In this document: positions 5,361 through 11,116 of the stretch, piece after piece
Numbering within the stretch: the first letter of the stretch is position 1
How the letters are laid out: each line of letters starts with the position of its first letter
Virus record (IMG/VR): IMGVR_UViG_3300032223_001809
Location: 1-20,225 of that record
Reading direction: 5' to 3' (one strand)
DNA: 20,225 bases
Origin: a virus
Notes under the pieces: model-generated
Told to the model about the DNA's origin: nothing
Database searches by the model: none
The model's input: only the letters and a program-made list of their open reading frames with translations
Position numbers and translations under genes: made by a program

Positions 5361-6085
5361 ACCTTGATGATCTCCGCAAGCCCTTCCCGCCAGAGGCTAT
5401 ATCCTGGCGGGTGGGCAGTACGACCAAGGACAAGACGAAGGGCATGGCGCTGGCCTATATCGACGCCCGCGACGTGCAGGATCGGCTGGACGCGGTTTGC
5501 GGGATTGATGGCTGGCAATGCCGCTATGTCCCGATGCATGACAAAAAGACTGTCTGCGAAATCGGCATTCGTATTCCTAGGCCCGATGGAACTACTGGCA
5601 AGGTGCTGGCCGATTGCGAATGGGTATGGAAAGCCGATGGCGCGGGCGATAGTGACATTGAGGCAGAAAAGGGCGCTTTGTCTGACGCCTTCAAGCGCAG
5701 TGCGGTTCGCTGGGGCATTGGCCGCTATCTCTACGATCTGGACAGCCCCTGGGTTGAACTTGACACCTACGAGAAGAATGGCACTGTATTCGCTAAGGGC
5801 ATCAAGCAGGGCGAATACGCCAAGCTGCGGGCGCTTCTAGCCAAGAATGGAAAGCCGCCGTCTAGCCCCTATCCTAGCCCTTCTGAGCATGTTGACCGCG
5901 CGACTAAAGCCCGCGAATGGGCTCTAGGCCAAATACCCAAGATCAAAGCCATGGATCGCGCATCTCTTGATGCGTTCCTACTTAAATTCCGCCAGCAGAT
6001 TGTTGACCTAAAAGAACTGGACACCAAGGCTAGTGTGGAAATGGACAAAGCTGTGTCTGACCGTCTTGAAGCGCTCTTTGCATGA
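5357..6085 (+). CDS. Rad52/Rad22-family single-strand annealing protein
   Basis: This 242-aa protein carries the Rad52-family signature SDAFKRSAVRWGIGRYLY at residues 109-126. It is preceded by the beta-sheet core with AYIDARDVQDRLDAV (33-47) and GWQCRYVP (52-59). Such proteins form rings that bind ssDNA and anneal complementary strands, the phage counterpart of Red-beta/ERF recombinases. The C-terminal third (from about 165) is a Pro/Ser linker followed by a charged helical tail, likely for SSB or partner binding. It sits in the rightward early operon and has no recognisable 5'-3' exonuclease neighbour. Together with the RuvC-like gene it gives annealing plus junction resolution. Confidence 0.85.
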   Translation: MNLDDLRKPFPPEAISWRVGSTTKDKTKGMALAYIDARDVQDRLDAVCGIDGWQCRYVPMHDKKTVCEIGIRIPRPDGTTGKVLADCEWVWKADGAGDSDIEAEKGALSDAFKRSAVRWGIGRYLYDLDSPWVELDTYEKNGTVFAKGIKQGEYAKLRALLAKNGKPPSSPYPSPSEHVDRATKAREWALGQIPKIKAMDRASLDAFLLKFRQQIVDLKELDTKASVEMDKAVSDRLEALFA

Positions 6086-6501
6086 CCAAAATGTTCCTGC
6101 GCCGGGTAGGTAATACCCTTGTTCCCGATGGCGAAGAATCGGTTAGCGCCATGTCTACCCTGCCGTTTAACAAGTCATTTATGGCGGAGGTTAAACAGCC
6201 TCGAAACCCAGCATTTCATAGGCTATTTTTTAGCGTATGCCGTCGCATCGGGGACGGTGTAGGGTGCAACGAGGAACAGATCGCCTCGGTATTTAAGCTG
6301 GCGACGGGCCATTATGAAATCATAAAATCAAAGCGGCACGGGGAGTTAAAAATCCCAAAATCAATATCTTTCGCGCAAATGGATAATACCAAATTCCGCG
6401 AGTTCTTTGATAAATGCTTAGTAACGGCTTTCGAGGAATGGCGCATAGAGCCGGAATCTCTGGCGGATTTGATTGATCCTAAGACTGAGGCCCGGGGATG
6501 A
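6082..6501 (+). CDS. DUF1367-family phage protein
   Basis: The 139-aa protein has the DUF1367 pattern: an N-terminal strand ending LVPDGEES, then MAEVKQPRNPAFHRLFFSVC (residues 34-53, the family's KRPRNPxFHRKFF block), and a C-terminal KSISFAQMDNTKFREFFDK block. The biochemical role is unknown; members occur in recombination/Nin-like regions of tailed phages. The start forms ATGA with the Rad52-like stop and the stop forms ATGA with the HNH gene, so all three are probably coupled. Confidence 0.75.
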   Translation: MTKMFLRRVGNTLVPDGEESVSAMSTLPFNKSFMAEVKQPRNPAFHRLFFSVCRRIGDGVGCNEEQIASVFKLATGHYEIIKSKRHGELKIPKSISFAQMDNTKFREFFDKCLVTAFEEWRIEPESLADLIDPKTEARG

Positions 6502-6866
6502 GAGCCGTAGAAGAATGGACCGGCAAAACAGACGATAGCGTTGCGCCTCCTAGAATACGCCTCAGAGTTTTCGAGCGCTGCAAAGGCCGCTGCGGTATCT
6601 GTGACCGTGTAATACATGCGGGCGAACGCTGGACCCTTGAGCATGTCATAGCAATTTGCAACGGCGGTCCAAACTGTGAGAGCAACATGGATATTACATG
6701 CTGCAATTGCTTGGCAGCTAAGAACGCTGCGGATGTGGCGGAAAAATCCAAGGTTGCGCGAACAGCCAAGAAGCATAAACTGCCAAAAGAACCCAGCAAA
6801 TGGGGCTGCGGCAAAGGGTCGAAGTTCAAAAAGAAGCTAAACGGCCAGACCGTTCTAAGAGGATAA
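6498..6866 (+). CDS. HNH endonuclease
   Basis: This 122-aa protein contains a compact HNH module: FERCKGRCGICDRVI with C32 and C35, the catalytic TLEHV (E48-H49) and SNMDITCCNCLAAKN (N63, C68/C69, C71), the zinc-knuckle and N/K parts of the beta-beta-alpha-metal fold. The C-terminal 40 residues are very basic (KKHKLPKEPSKWGCGKGSKF) and likely bind DNA. It follows DUF1367 with an ATGA overlap, the position of Nin-region nucleases; it is not next to the terminase, so a packaging-nicking role is less likely than one in recombination. The exact substrate is unknown. Confidence 0.8.
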   Translation: MRAVEEWTGKTDDSVAPPRIRLRVFERCKGRCGICDRVIHAGERWTLEHVIAICNGGPNCESNMDITCCNCLAAKNAADVAEKSKVARTAKKHKLPKEPSKWGCGKGSKFKKKLNGQTVLRG

Positions 6867-6869
6867 GCC

Positions 6870-7136
6870 ATGAGCCGAGTTCTAATCCGCGTAAATACCT
6901 CCATGGGCTCCCGCACTATCATTTCCCAAGACGTTCTACCCGATCACGCATGGGAGATAGCCCATTCCCTGGCTGGGCTCGGCCTTCAAATCCATGTCAC
7001 TGAGGAAGCCACTCCGGTGGAAATGCAGGCCCTAATTAAGAGATTGAAGCGCAAGGTAGCTAAAGTGCCGGAAAGGCCGTCTGCAATCGTTACAAAACTA
7101 CACACACGCAAAGAACCCAGCTCTTATGCCAAGTGA
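6870..7136 (+). CDS. 88-aa basic protein, unknown function
   Basis: The protein starts MSRVLIRVNTSMGSRTIISQ, probably beta-rich, followed by a helix (AWEIAHSLAGLGL) and a strongly basic C-terminal half (LIKRLKRKVAKV). AGAGG 6-7 nt before the ATG supports the start, 3 nt after the HNH stop. A nucleic-acid-binding role is plausible from charge only. No family recognised. Confidence 0.6.
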   Translation: MSRVLIRVNTSMGSRTIISQDVLPDHAWEIAHSLAGLGLQIHVTEEATPVEMQALIKRLKRKVAKVPERPSAIVTKLHTRKEPSSYAK

Positions 7137-7142
7137 GGCCCC

Positions 7143-7226
7143 ATGCAAGCTATCCAGATAGTAGGCTGTGTTATGGTGGGGCTGGCGTTCCTGATCCTGC
7201 TCTTGGCTTGCTCGCCGCCCAAATAA
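7143..7226 (+). CDS. 27-aa membrane/lipopeptide-like ORF
   Basis: The frame encodes MQAIQIVGCVMVGLAFLILL followed by LACSPPK. The hydrophobic core ends in a lipobox-like L-L-A-C only five residues from the C-terminus, reminiscent of minimal phage lipoproteins, though no Rz-like gene is adjacent. The start is 6 nt after the preceding stop; the ribosome site (GTGAGGCCCC) is weak to moderate. It may be a genuine small membrane peptide or a chance hydrophobic frame. Confidence 0.4.
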   Translation: MQAIQIVGCVMVGLAFLILLLACSPPK

Positions 7227-7266
7227 CTGTTTAATATCGGGGTGCTGGTTTGTTTCGGGGCGTTAT

Positions 7267-7506
7267 ATGATTGACGGCAGACCCTTAACCTTGCGGGAGA
7301 AAATCGCAGTTTACCGCGATATTGACGGTGGGATGACCAGCTACCCCCTGGCTTTCAAGCATGGGATTAACATACAGACCGCAATTGCAATGCGATCCAA
7401 TCCCCGCCCGGCCTATATCATCGAGGCCATGAAACCTAGAATTGTTCCCAAACCCCATGTAATGCCTGGAATTACCATGGAACAATTGATGGCAGGGAAG
7501 GCTTAG
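7267..7506 (+). CDS. 79-aa protein, unknown function
   Basis: The product starts MIDGRPLTLREKIAVYRDID and contains YPLAFKHGINIQTAIAM (about residues 26-42), which could be a helix-turn-helix. The C-terminal part is Pro-rich with MEQLMAGKA at the end. GGGG 6 nt upstream is a usable ribosome site. It is one base from the RfaH-like gene (stop 7506, start 7508), so the two are likely co-translated and may be functional partners. Confidence 0.55.
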   Translation: MIDGRPLTLREKIAVYRDIDGGMTSYPLAFKHGINIQTAIAMRSNPRPAYIIEAMKPRIVPKPHVMPGITMEQLMAGKA

Positions 7507-7507
7507 G

Positions 7508-7993
7508 ATGGCTTGGCATGTTATAATTTCCAGCCCCCAGCAAGAAATTCGCGCCTCAATAGAGGTATCAAAAGCCGGGTTTGAAGTTTTTTTCCCCATT
7601 AAGCGATATGTCCGCAGACCCCTGAACCGGCCAGAACAGATCGTGACCGGTCCCCTTTTCCCCCGCTATTTCTTCGCTTCTTTTGAGCGCGAAAACCCGG
7701 AATGGGCTAAAATACTGGATATGCGTGGGGTTTCGGACGTTCTGCGCAATGGAAACAAGCCAGTTATCGTGAGGGATGCTGTGATTGACGCAATTCGGGA
7801 ATACCGGGAGCCTGAGAAGGCCCCAGAGGGCCAAACTGTATTCGAGAAGGGCCAGCGGGTTAGGGTTTCAACCGGGGTTCTGACGGGTATTGAGGGGCTT
7901 TTCCAAGGAAGTGATCGACAGCGGACCAAGGCGTTCCTTGAGATATTGGGAAAGAAAATTGAACTTCCCTATGAAACCATAGATGCGGCCTGA
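7508..7993 (+). CDS. RfaH-like specialised NusG paralogue (phage antiterminator candidate)
   Basis: This 161-aa protein has the NusG layout. An NGN domain (about 1-98) begins WHVIISSP and contains TGPLFPRYFFASF (48-60) and RGVSDVLRNGNKPVIV (73-88), both closely matching RfaH (PLFPNYLF, RGVSHFVR). A linker runs to about 110, then a KOW domain (VFEKGQRVRVSTGVLTG, then GLFQGSDRQRTKAFLEILG). The KOW tail follows the RfaH pattern more than that of housekeeping NusG. NGN binds the RNA polymerase clamp and suppresses pausing; specialised paralogues are recruited by DNA elements such as ops. It is the last gene before the early/late junction and is followed by a structured 236-nt leader, so an early-to-late antitermination role is inferred. 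Confidence 0.88.
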   Translation: MAWHVIISSPQQEIRASIEVSKAGFEVFFPIKRYVRRPLNRPEQIVTGPLFPRYFFASFERENPEWAKILDMRGVSDVLRNGNKPVIVRDAVIDAIREYREPEKAPEGQTVFEKGQRVRVSTGVLTGIEGLFQGSDRQRTKAFLEILGKKIELPYETIDAA

Positions 7994-7999
7994 AACTTA

Positions 8000-8029
8000 T
8001 TGACGGTTCCGGCATATTGTGCGCAATAT
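8000..8029 (+). promoter_or_regulatory. Possible late promoter overlapped by a small palindrome
   Basis: TTGACG (8000-8005) and CAATAT (8024-8029) with 18-nt spacing are a plausible sigma70 promoter. The downstream part contains a hairpin ATATTG-TGCG-CAATAT (8014-8029), which may serve as an operator over the -10. It lies directly after the RfaH-like gene. Confidence 0.4.
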
Positions 8030-8043
8030 TTAGCGCTCGTATG

Positions 8044-8072
8044 CAGTAGTGGGGCCGAAATTCCCACAGTAG
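8044..8072 (+). promoter_or_regulatory. Leader hairpin with repeated CAGTAG; possible ops-like element
   Basis: CAGTAG occurs at 8044-8049 and 8067-8072. Between and overlapping them GTGGG (8049-8053) pairs with CCCAC (8063-8067) around a 9-nt loop. GCAGTAGTGG resembles part of the RfaH ops core (GCGGTAGCGT) at about 7 of 10 positions. The functional link is inference. Confidence 0.3.
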
Positions 8073-8101
8073 CTACGGCTCAATCTGTCTCCGTTCCTCG
8101 T

Positions 8102-8161
8102 TTTGAGGCGTGGGCAGACCTTCCCTAAATGGCTGCGTTGTGAGGAATTTGAGGCTACGGC
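8102..8161 (+). repeat. Short direct repeats in the late leader
   Basis: TTTGAGGC is found at 8102-8109 and 8148-8155, and GCTACGGC at 8072-8079 and 8154-8161. They fill the non-coding stretch before the 8230 gene and could be recognition elements for an antiterminator or late regulator. They are short enough to be chance. Confidence 0.3.
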
Positions 8162-8229
8162 CCGGTTTCGCATGACTATTCCGCAGTATCTCCTGCCAGC
8201 CGGATCAACCCCAAAAATAGGAGTTTACG

Positions 8230-8808
8230 ATGCCAGGCTGGACAACTAATGGCGTTCCCCTTCTCGGCTCTGCCACGGGCGCTGAAACCGTTTCGTTTGA
8301 CTCAAATCTTGCTAGCGGTACTAACCCGCAGACGGCGGCGATCAGTCTGCAGCAGCTTGCGCTGGATGTCAGCCTTTACGCGACCAAGCTGGACAAGACC
8401 ATGGTTGCGGGCACCCGCTATTATACGTCCTACACCATCGGCGTCCCCCAGGTGTTCACTGGCGGCATTGTCGAAGTGGGCAGCACGGGCGGCACGGACT
8501 TGTGGAACATTGAGCTTCACAGCCCGACTGGCGCGACCCTTGCCACCACCCTCCTAACCGGTACCACGGCGGGCACGGCCAACACTTGGCAGCAGATCGC
8601 CTTCACTTCGACCTATACCCTGACCGTTCCGGGTACCTATTTTGTCGTGCTGCAGTCTAACGGCACCACGGCCAAGTTTGCGTCCCTGAACTCGCCCATC
8701 AGCACCCTGCTTACCGGCTCGGCTGCTGGCACGCTGGGAACTGCCGCTTCGATCACCCCGCCGACCACCTACACGGCGAACCTGGGTCCGAAGATTGTAT
8801 TGTACTGA
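8230..8808 (+). CDS. Beta-rich, Thr/Gly-rich structural protein (putative decoration or fibre protein)
   Basis: The 192-aa protein is rich in Thr, Gly, Ala and Ser with few charged residues, has regularly alternating beta strands (GTYFVVLQSNGTT, TRYYTSYTIG) and ends GPKIVLY. This is typical of phage surface, decoration or short fibre domains with a jelly-roll-like fold. AGGAG 6 nt before the ATG is a strong start. The gene has its own leader and is closed by a strong terminator, so it is probably an independent, highly expressed transcript outside the morphogenesis block. No catalytic motif or signal peptide is seen. Exact virion role unknown. Confidence 0.65.
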   Translation: MPGWTTNGVPLLGSATGAETVSFDSNLASGTNPQTAAISLQQLALDVSLYATKLDKTMVAGTRYYTSYTIGVPQVFTGGIVEVGSTGGTDLWNIELHSPTGATLATTLLTGTTAGTANTWQQIAFTSTYTLTVPGTYFVVLQSNGTTAKFASLNSPISTLLTGSAAGTLGTAASITPPTTYTANLGPKIVLY

Positions 8809-8854
8809 GTGAATTAACCGTCCCCAAGCTGGTTGCTCTCTCGCCAGCTAACAA

Positions 8855-8893
8855 GGCCCCCGCTGTGATCCACACCCAGCGGGGGCCATTTTT
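8855..8893 (+). terminator. Strong intrinsic terminator after the 8230 gene
   Basis: GGCCCCCGCTG (8855-8865) and CAGCGGGGGCC (8877-8887) form an 11-bp perfect stem with an 11-nt loop, followed by five T (8889-8893). It lies 46 nt after the stop. Confidence 0.9.
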
Positions 8894-8908
8894 ACAAGGA
8901 TACTGGTT

Positions 8909-9031
8909 ATGGCTAAGAAAATGACGATGAAGTCTGCGATGAAGAAGTACGAAAACTCCGCCGCCGATATGTCCAAGGACAAGGCCGCAGCCAAGAAGCT
9001 GATGAAGAAGACCAATAAGGGCAAGTATTAA
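8909..9031 (+). CDS. 40-aa Lys-rich mini-protein
   Basis: The frame encodes MAKKMTMKSAMKKYENSAAD and a further 20 residues ending NKGKY, with 13 Lys out of 40 and only three acidic residues. It is likely a helical, DNA- or RNA-binding peptide. AAGGA 9 nt upstream of the ATG supports the start. It is the first of four consecutive tiny basic proteins between a terminator and the terminase genes. No family recognised with certainty, but Lys-rich mini-proteins of this kind recur before terminase genes in podovirus-like genomes. Confidence 0.6.
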   Translation: MAKKMTMKSAMKKYENSAADMSKDKAAAKKLMKKTNKGKY

Positions 9032-9163
9032 GTGCCACTGAAGAAGTCATCTTCAAAAGCCGCTTTTAAGTCTAACATCAAAGCTGAAATCAAGGCCGGA
9101 AAGCCTGTAAAACAGGCCGTTGCGATTGCCTATTCTGTTAAGGCAAAAAGCAAAAAGAAATGA
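9032..9163 (+). CDS. 43-aa Lys-rich protein (MPLKK-type)
   Basis: A GTG start immediately after the previous TAA opens a 43-codon frame beginning VPLKKSSSKAAFKSNIKAEI (Met at position 1 in the protein). It continues with KPVKQAVAIAYSVK and a Lys-rich tail. This is the widespread phage mini-protein pattern MPLKKG-x-S-x-SNIxxxxxxGxPxKQAVAIA, of unknown function. It contains 13 Lys. Its TGA overlaps the next start as ATGA, so it is translationally coupled to the DUF6321-like gene. Confidence 0.7.
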   Translation: MPLKKSSSKAAFKSNIKAEIKAGKPVKQAVAIAYSVKAKSKKK

Positions 9164-9420
9164 GCAGTAAAAAAGGCGTTTCTCTCAGTGTTGGTAGAGG
9201 CGAGAAGGTCTCTGTGAAAGAGGGCGCGGGGCTTACGGCAAAGGGCCGGGCCAAATATAACGCTGCCACCGGCTCGCACCTCAAGGCACCAGCGCCCAGC
9301 CCAAAAACTGACGCTGACAAGGGTCGCAAAGCGTCATTCTGTGCAAGGATGGGCGCTGTCGCAGCCAAGGCTAAAAATGGCGAACGTGCCAAGGCCAGCC
9401 TGAAGCGGTGGAAGTGCTAA
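9160..9420 (+). CDS. DUF6321-like small basic protein
   Basis: The 86-aa protein carries LTAKGRAKYNAATGSHLKAP and SFCARMGAVAAKAKNG in the order typical of DUF6321 (about residues 25-73). It ends in basic RAKASLKRWKC. Function unknown; the conserved GLTxKGRxKYNxxTGSxLKxP core and net positive charge suggest binding to nucleic acid or a packaging component. Members usually sit with the same MPLKK and MKPGLYANIN mini-proteins, as here. Confidence 0.75.
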   Translation: MSSKKGVSLSVGRGEKVSVKEGAGLTAKGRAKYNAATGSHLKAPAPSPKTDADKGRKASFCARMGAVAAKAKNGERAKASLKRWKC

Positions 9421-9421
9421 A

Positions 9422-9580
9422 ATGAAACCGGGCCTTTACGCAAACATTAATAACAAACGTGCCCGCATCGCAGAAGGTTCTGGCGAGAAGATGCGTAAGC
9501 CTGGAGCCAAGGGCGCGCCCACGGCCAAGGACTTCCGGATCAGCGCCAAGACGGCGAAGTCAGCCAAAGCTAAAAAATAA
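9422..9580 (+). CDS. 52-aa basic protein (MKPGLYANIN-type)
   Basis: The frame starts MKPGLYANINNKRARIAEGS and contains GEKMRKPGAKGAPTAKDFRI, a pattern that is highly conserved in small phage proteins: MKPGLYANIxxKRxRIxxGSGEKMRKPG then GAPTAxxF. Function unknown. It is Lys/Arg-rich throughout. It starts one base after the DUF6321-like stop and ends 1 nt before a convergent minus-strand gene, with no hairpin between them. Confidence 0.75.
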   Translation: MKPGLYANINNKRARIAEGSGEKMRKPGAKGAPTAKDFRISAKTAKSAKAKK

Positions 9581-9581
9581 T

Positions 9582-9779
9582 CTACGTCTTAGCCTTTGCG
9601 CGCTGCTTTTTCATGTATTCCCGCATATAGTCCCTGTGTTTCTGTAGAGGGCGCAGGACGGCCTTCTTATCATCCGGCACCCAAACCCATTGCCCGCCAG
9701 CTTTAGGCTCAGGGGGCTTAGAAACGCCGCTCTCCGCCTTTTGAGGGACAGGGCGGTATTCGATGGGGGGCTTAGACAT
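9582..9779 (-). CDS. 65-aa protein, moron-like, unknown function
   Basis: The protein begins MSKPPIEYRPVPQKAESGVS and is Pro-rich and probably unfolded up to about 35, then has GGQWVWVPDDKK and a basic helical end (HRDYMREYMKKQRAKAKT). The terminal YMREYMKKQRAK type of helix is frequent in small phage DNA-associated proteins. It lies opposite to the late genes, directly downstream of the 93-aa gene with a TAATG overlap, so the two form a minus-strand bicistronic unit inserted between late modules. Confidence 0.6.
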   Translation of the reverse strand: MSKPPIEYRPVPQKAESGVSKPPEPKAGGQWVWVPDDKKAVLRPLQKHRDYMREYMKKQRAKAKT

Positions 9780-10060
9780 TAGGAACCCGCCTTTTCGCAG
9801 GCTTCAACCCGGTATTGCGGGCCAGTCCAGCCTCCGCCGTATGTCTTGCCCACCTCAAAACTGACCGGGCTTCGGTCCACAATGGTGAGGCCTTTGAGGT
9901 TACCGGTCAGGAAGGTCTTTGTGACGTTGAACATGTAGGCGTCTCCCGTTGTTTGTAGGGAGAATATGGGGCCGTTAATCCCTAACGTCAAGCGCCTAAC
10001 AGGGCATCGGTATTCACTAAATGTTACAACCCCAGCCAGGGGGCAACTGGTGTAAATCAT
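9779..10060 (-). CDS. 93-aa protein, moron-like, unknown function
   Basis: Starting at the ATG at 10060 the product is MIYTSCPLAGVVTFSEYRCP and so on, predicted largely beta-structured (GPIFSLQTTGDAYMFNVTK, SPVSFEVGKTYGGGW). No catalytic motif or known family is visible. The frame remains open upstream to a TTG at 10117, which would overlap the small terminase gene; the ATG is preferred but has no good ribosome site. A TGGGC/GCCCA hairpin (10063-10076) sits just upstream. With the 65-aa gene it forms a minus-strand pair, resembling a moron. Confidence 0.5.
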   Translation of the reverse strand: MIYTSCPLAGVVTFSEYRCPVRRLTLGINGPIFSLQTTGDAYMFNVTKTFLTGNLKGLTIVDRSPVSFEVGKTYGGGWTGPQYRVEACEKAGS

Positions 10061-10092
10061 CTTGGGCTTAGGCCCATGCTCGACTAGGTAAA

Positions 10093-10452
10093 ATGTCAGA
10101 CGCCGATCCAAATACAAATGGGAAGGAAAAGGCTAAATCCACGCTTTTCCAGCCCGGCCAGATAGCCAATCCCGCTGGTAGACCAAAAGGCTCGCGCAAT
10201 AAGCTAGGCGAGCAGTTCATTCAGGCTTTGCAGCAGGACTTTGAAACTAACGGTGTTCAGGCTATTGCCACGGTTCGCGAAGAGCGCCCCCACGAATATC
10301 TGAAGGTTGTGGCGTCGCTTCTGCCTAAGCAGATTGAAATTAAGGAAGATGCATTTGACGGCGTTAGCGATGAGCAACTCGCCGCTCTTGTCCATGCCGC
10401 CAGAGACGCTCTCGGTGTTGCTGAAGGCAGCGGAGAAAGAGCGTCTCACTAG
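10093..10452 (+). CDS. Small terminase subunit-like protein (DUF5681)
   Basis: This 119-aa protein has the DUF5681 signature near its N-terminus: FQPGQIANPAGRPKGSRNKL (residues 19-38), followed by a helical region containing VVASLLPKQIEIKE (90s and before). Such genes precede the terminase large subunit and are considered DNA-recognition (small) terminase subunits, binding the packaging site. AGG lies only 4 nt before the ATG, a weak ribosome site. The terminase large gene starts inside its 3' end. The GRPKGSRNK stretch is AT-hook-like, consistent with DNA binding. Confidence 0.75.
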   Translation: MSDADPNTNGKEKAKSTLFQPGQIANPAGRPKGSRNKLGEQFIQALQQDFETNGVQAIATVREERPHEYLKVVASLLPKQIEIKEDAFDGVSDEQLAALVHAARDALGVAEGSGERASH

Positions 10453-11116
10453 GCTCTCGCGGAACAGGCTTAGGGACTATCGGCCCTATTCCAAGCAGCG
10501 AGACTTTCACTCAGCCGGTAAGCTCTATACCGAGCGCCTGTTCATGGCTGGTAATCAGCTAGGCAAGACCATTGCCGGTGGGATGGAATGGGCCATGCAC
10601 TTGACGGGCAGATACCCGGATTGGTGGGATGGCTACACCTTCGATCATCCCGTGCGCTTCTGGGCTTCTGGGGTGACTGGCGAAAGCACTAGGGACAATC
10701 CCCAGCGCATCTTGGTCGGCCCCCCTCAGCAGAAAGAGGCTTGGGGCACAGGATCGATTCCCTTTGAGTGTCTCAAGGATTGGGACATAACCCGGGGCTT
10801 GCCCAATGCGATTGACAGCATTGTGGTCAAGTGGGGCGGGGGTGGTGACGTACAGGCCCAAGAGAGCGTTTGCGCTTTCAAGTCTTACGAGAAGGGCCGG
10901 GAGAAATGGCAGGGGGAAACCCTAGATGGTGTTTGGTATGATGAAGAGCCGCCTTTAGACATTTATACCGAAGGCAATACTCGCGTTCAGGCCCGGAACG
11001 GTTTAGCTATCATCACTTTTACACCCCTGAAGGGCATGAGTGAGGTTGTGAGTTTGTTTCTCACAGACGTAATGCTTAATGAGCTTCAAGAAAATGCAAA
11101 GGCGTCAGCGGCATGA
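10370..11116 (+). CDS. Terminase large subunit, ATPase part (split)
   Basis: This is the packaging motor ATPase domain. From the ATG at 10370 the product has 248 aa. Visible are Walker A FMAGNQLGKT (loop at about residues 60-67), Walker B LDGVWYDEEPP (186-195) with catalytic acid, and coupling motif TFTPLKGM (216-223), the P22-gp2-like arrangement. The frame stops at 11116 just after this domain, before the nuclease domain, which is a separate overlapping ORF. Possible starts are ATG 10370, ATG 10394 and GTG 10415; all lie inside the preceding gene and none has an ideal ribosome site. Either the gene is split or a -1 frameshift joins the two parts. Confidence 0.8.
   Translation: MSNSPLLSMPPETLSVLLKAAEKERLTRLSRNRLRDYRPYSKQRDFHSAGKLYTERLFMAGNQLGKTIAGGMEWAMHLTGRYPDWWDGYTFDHPVRFWASGVTGESTRDNPQRILVGPPQQKEAWGTGSIPFECLKDWDITRGLPNAIDSIVVKWGGGGDVQAQESVCAFKSYEKGREKWQGETLDGVWYDEEPPLDIYTEGNTRVQARNGLAIITFTPLKGMSEVVSLFLTDVMLNELQENAKASAA

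Noticed and set aside
7143-7226. Interpretation of the 27-aa lipobox peptide as an Rz1 spanin
   Set aside because: There is no overlapping or adjacent Rz-like inner-membrane spanin and no lysis gene nearby, and the mature part would be only five residues.
8071-8083. Minus-strand ops-like string (GCCGTAGCTACTG) within the leader
   Set aside because: It is on the strand opposite to the expected late transcription and is half of a near-palindrome; the plus-strand CAGTAG element is the better candidate.
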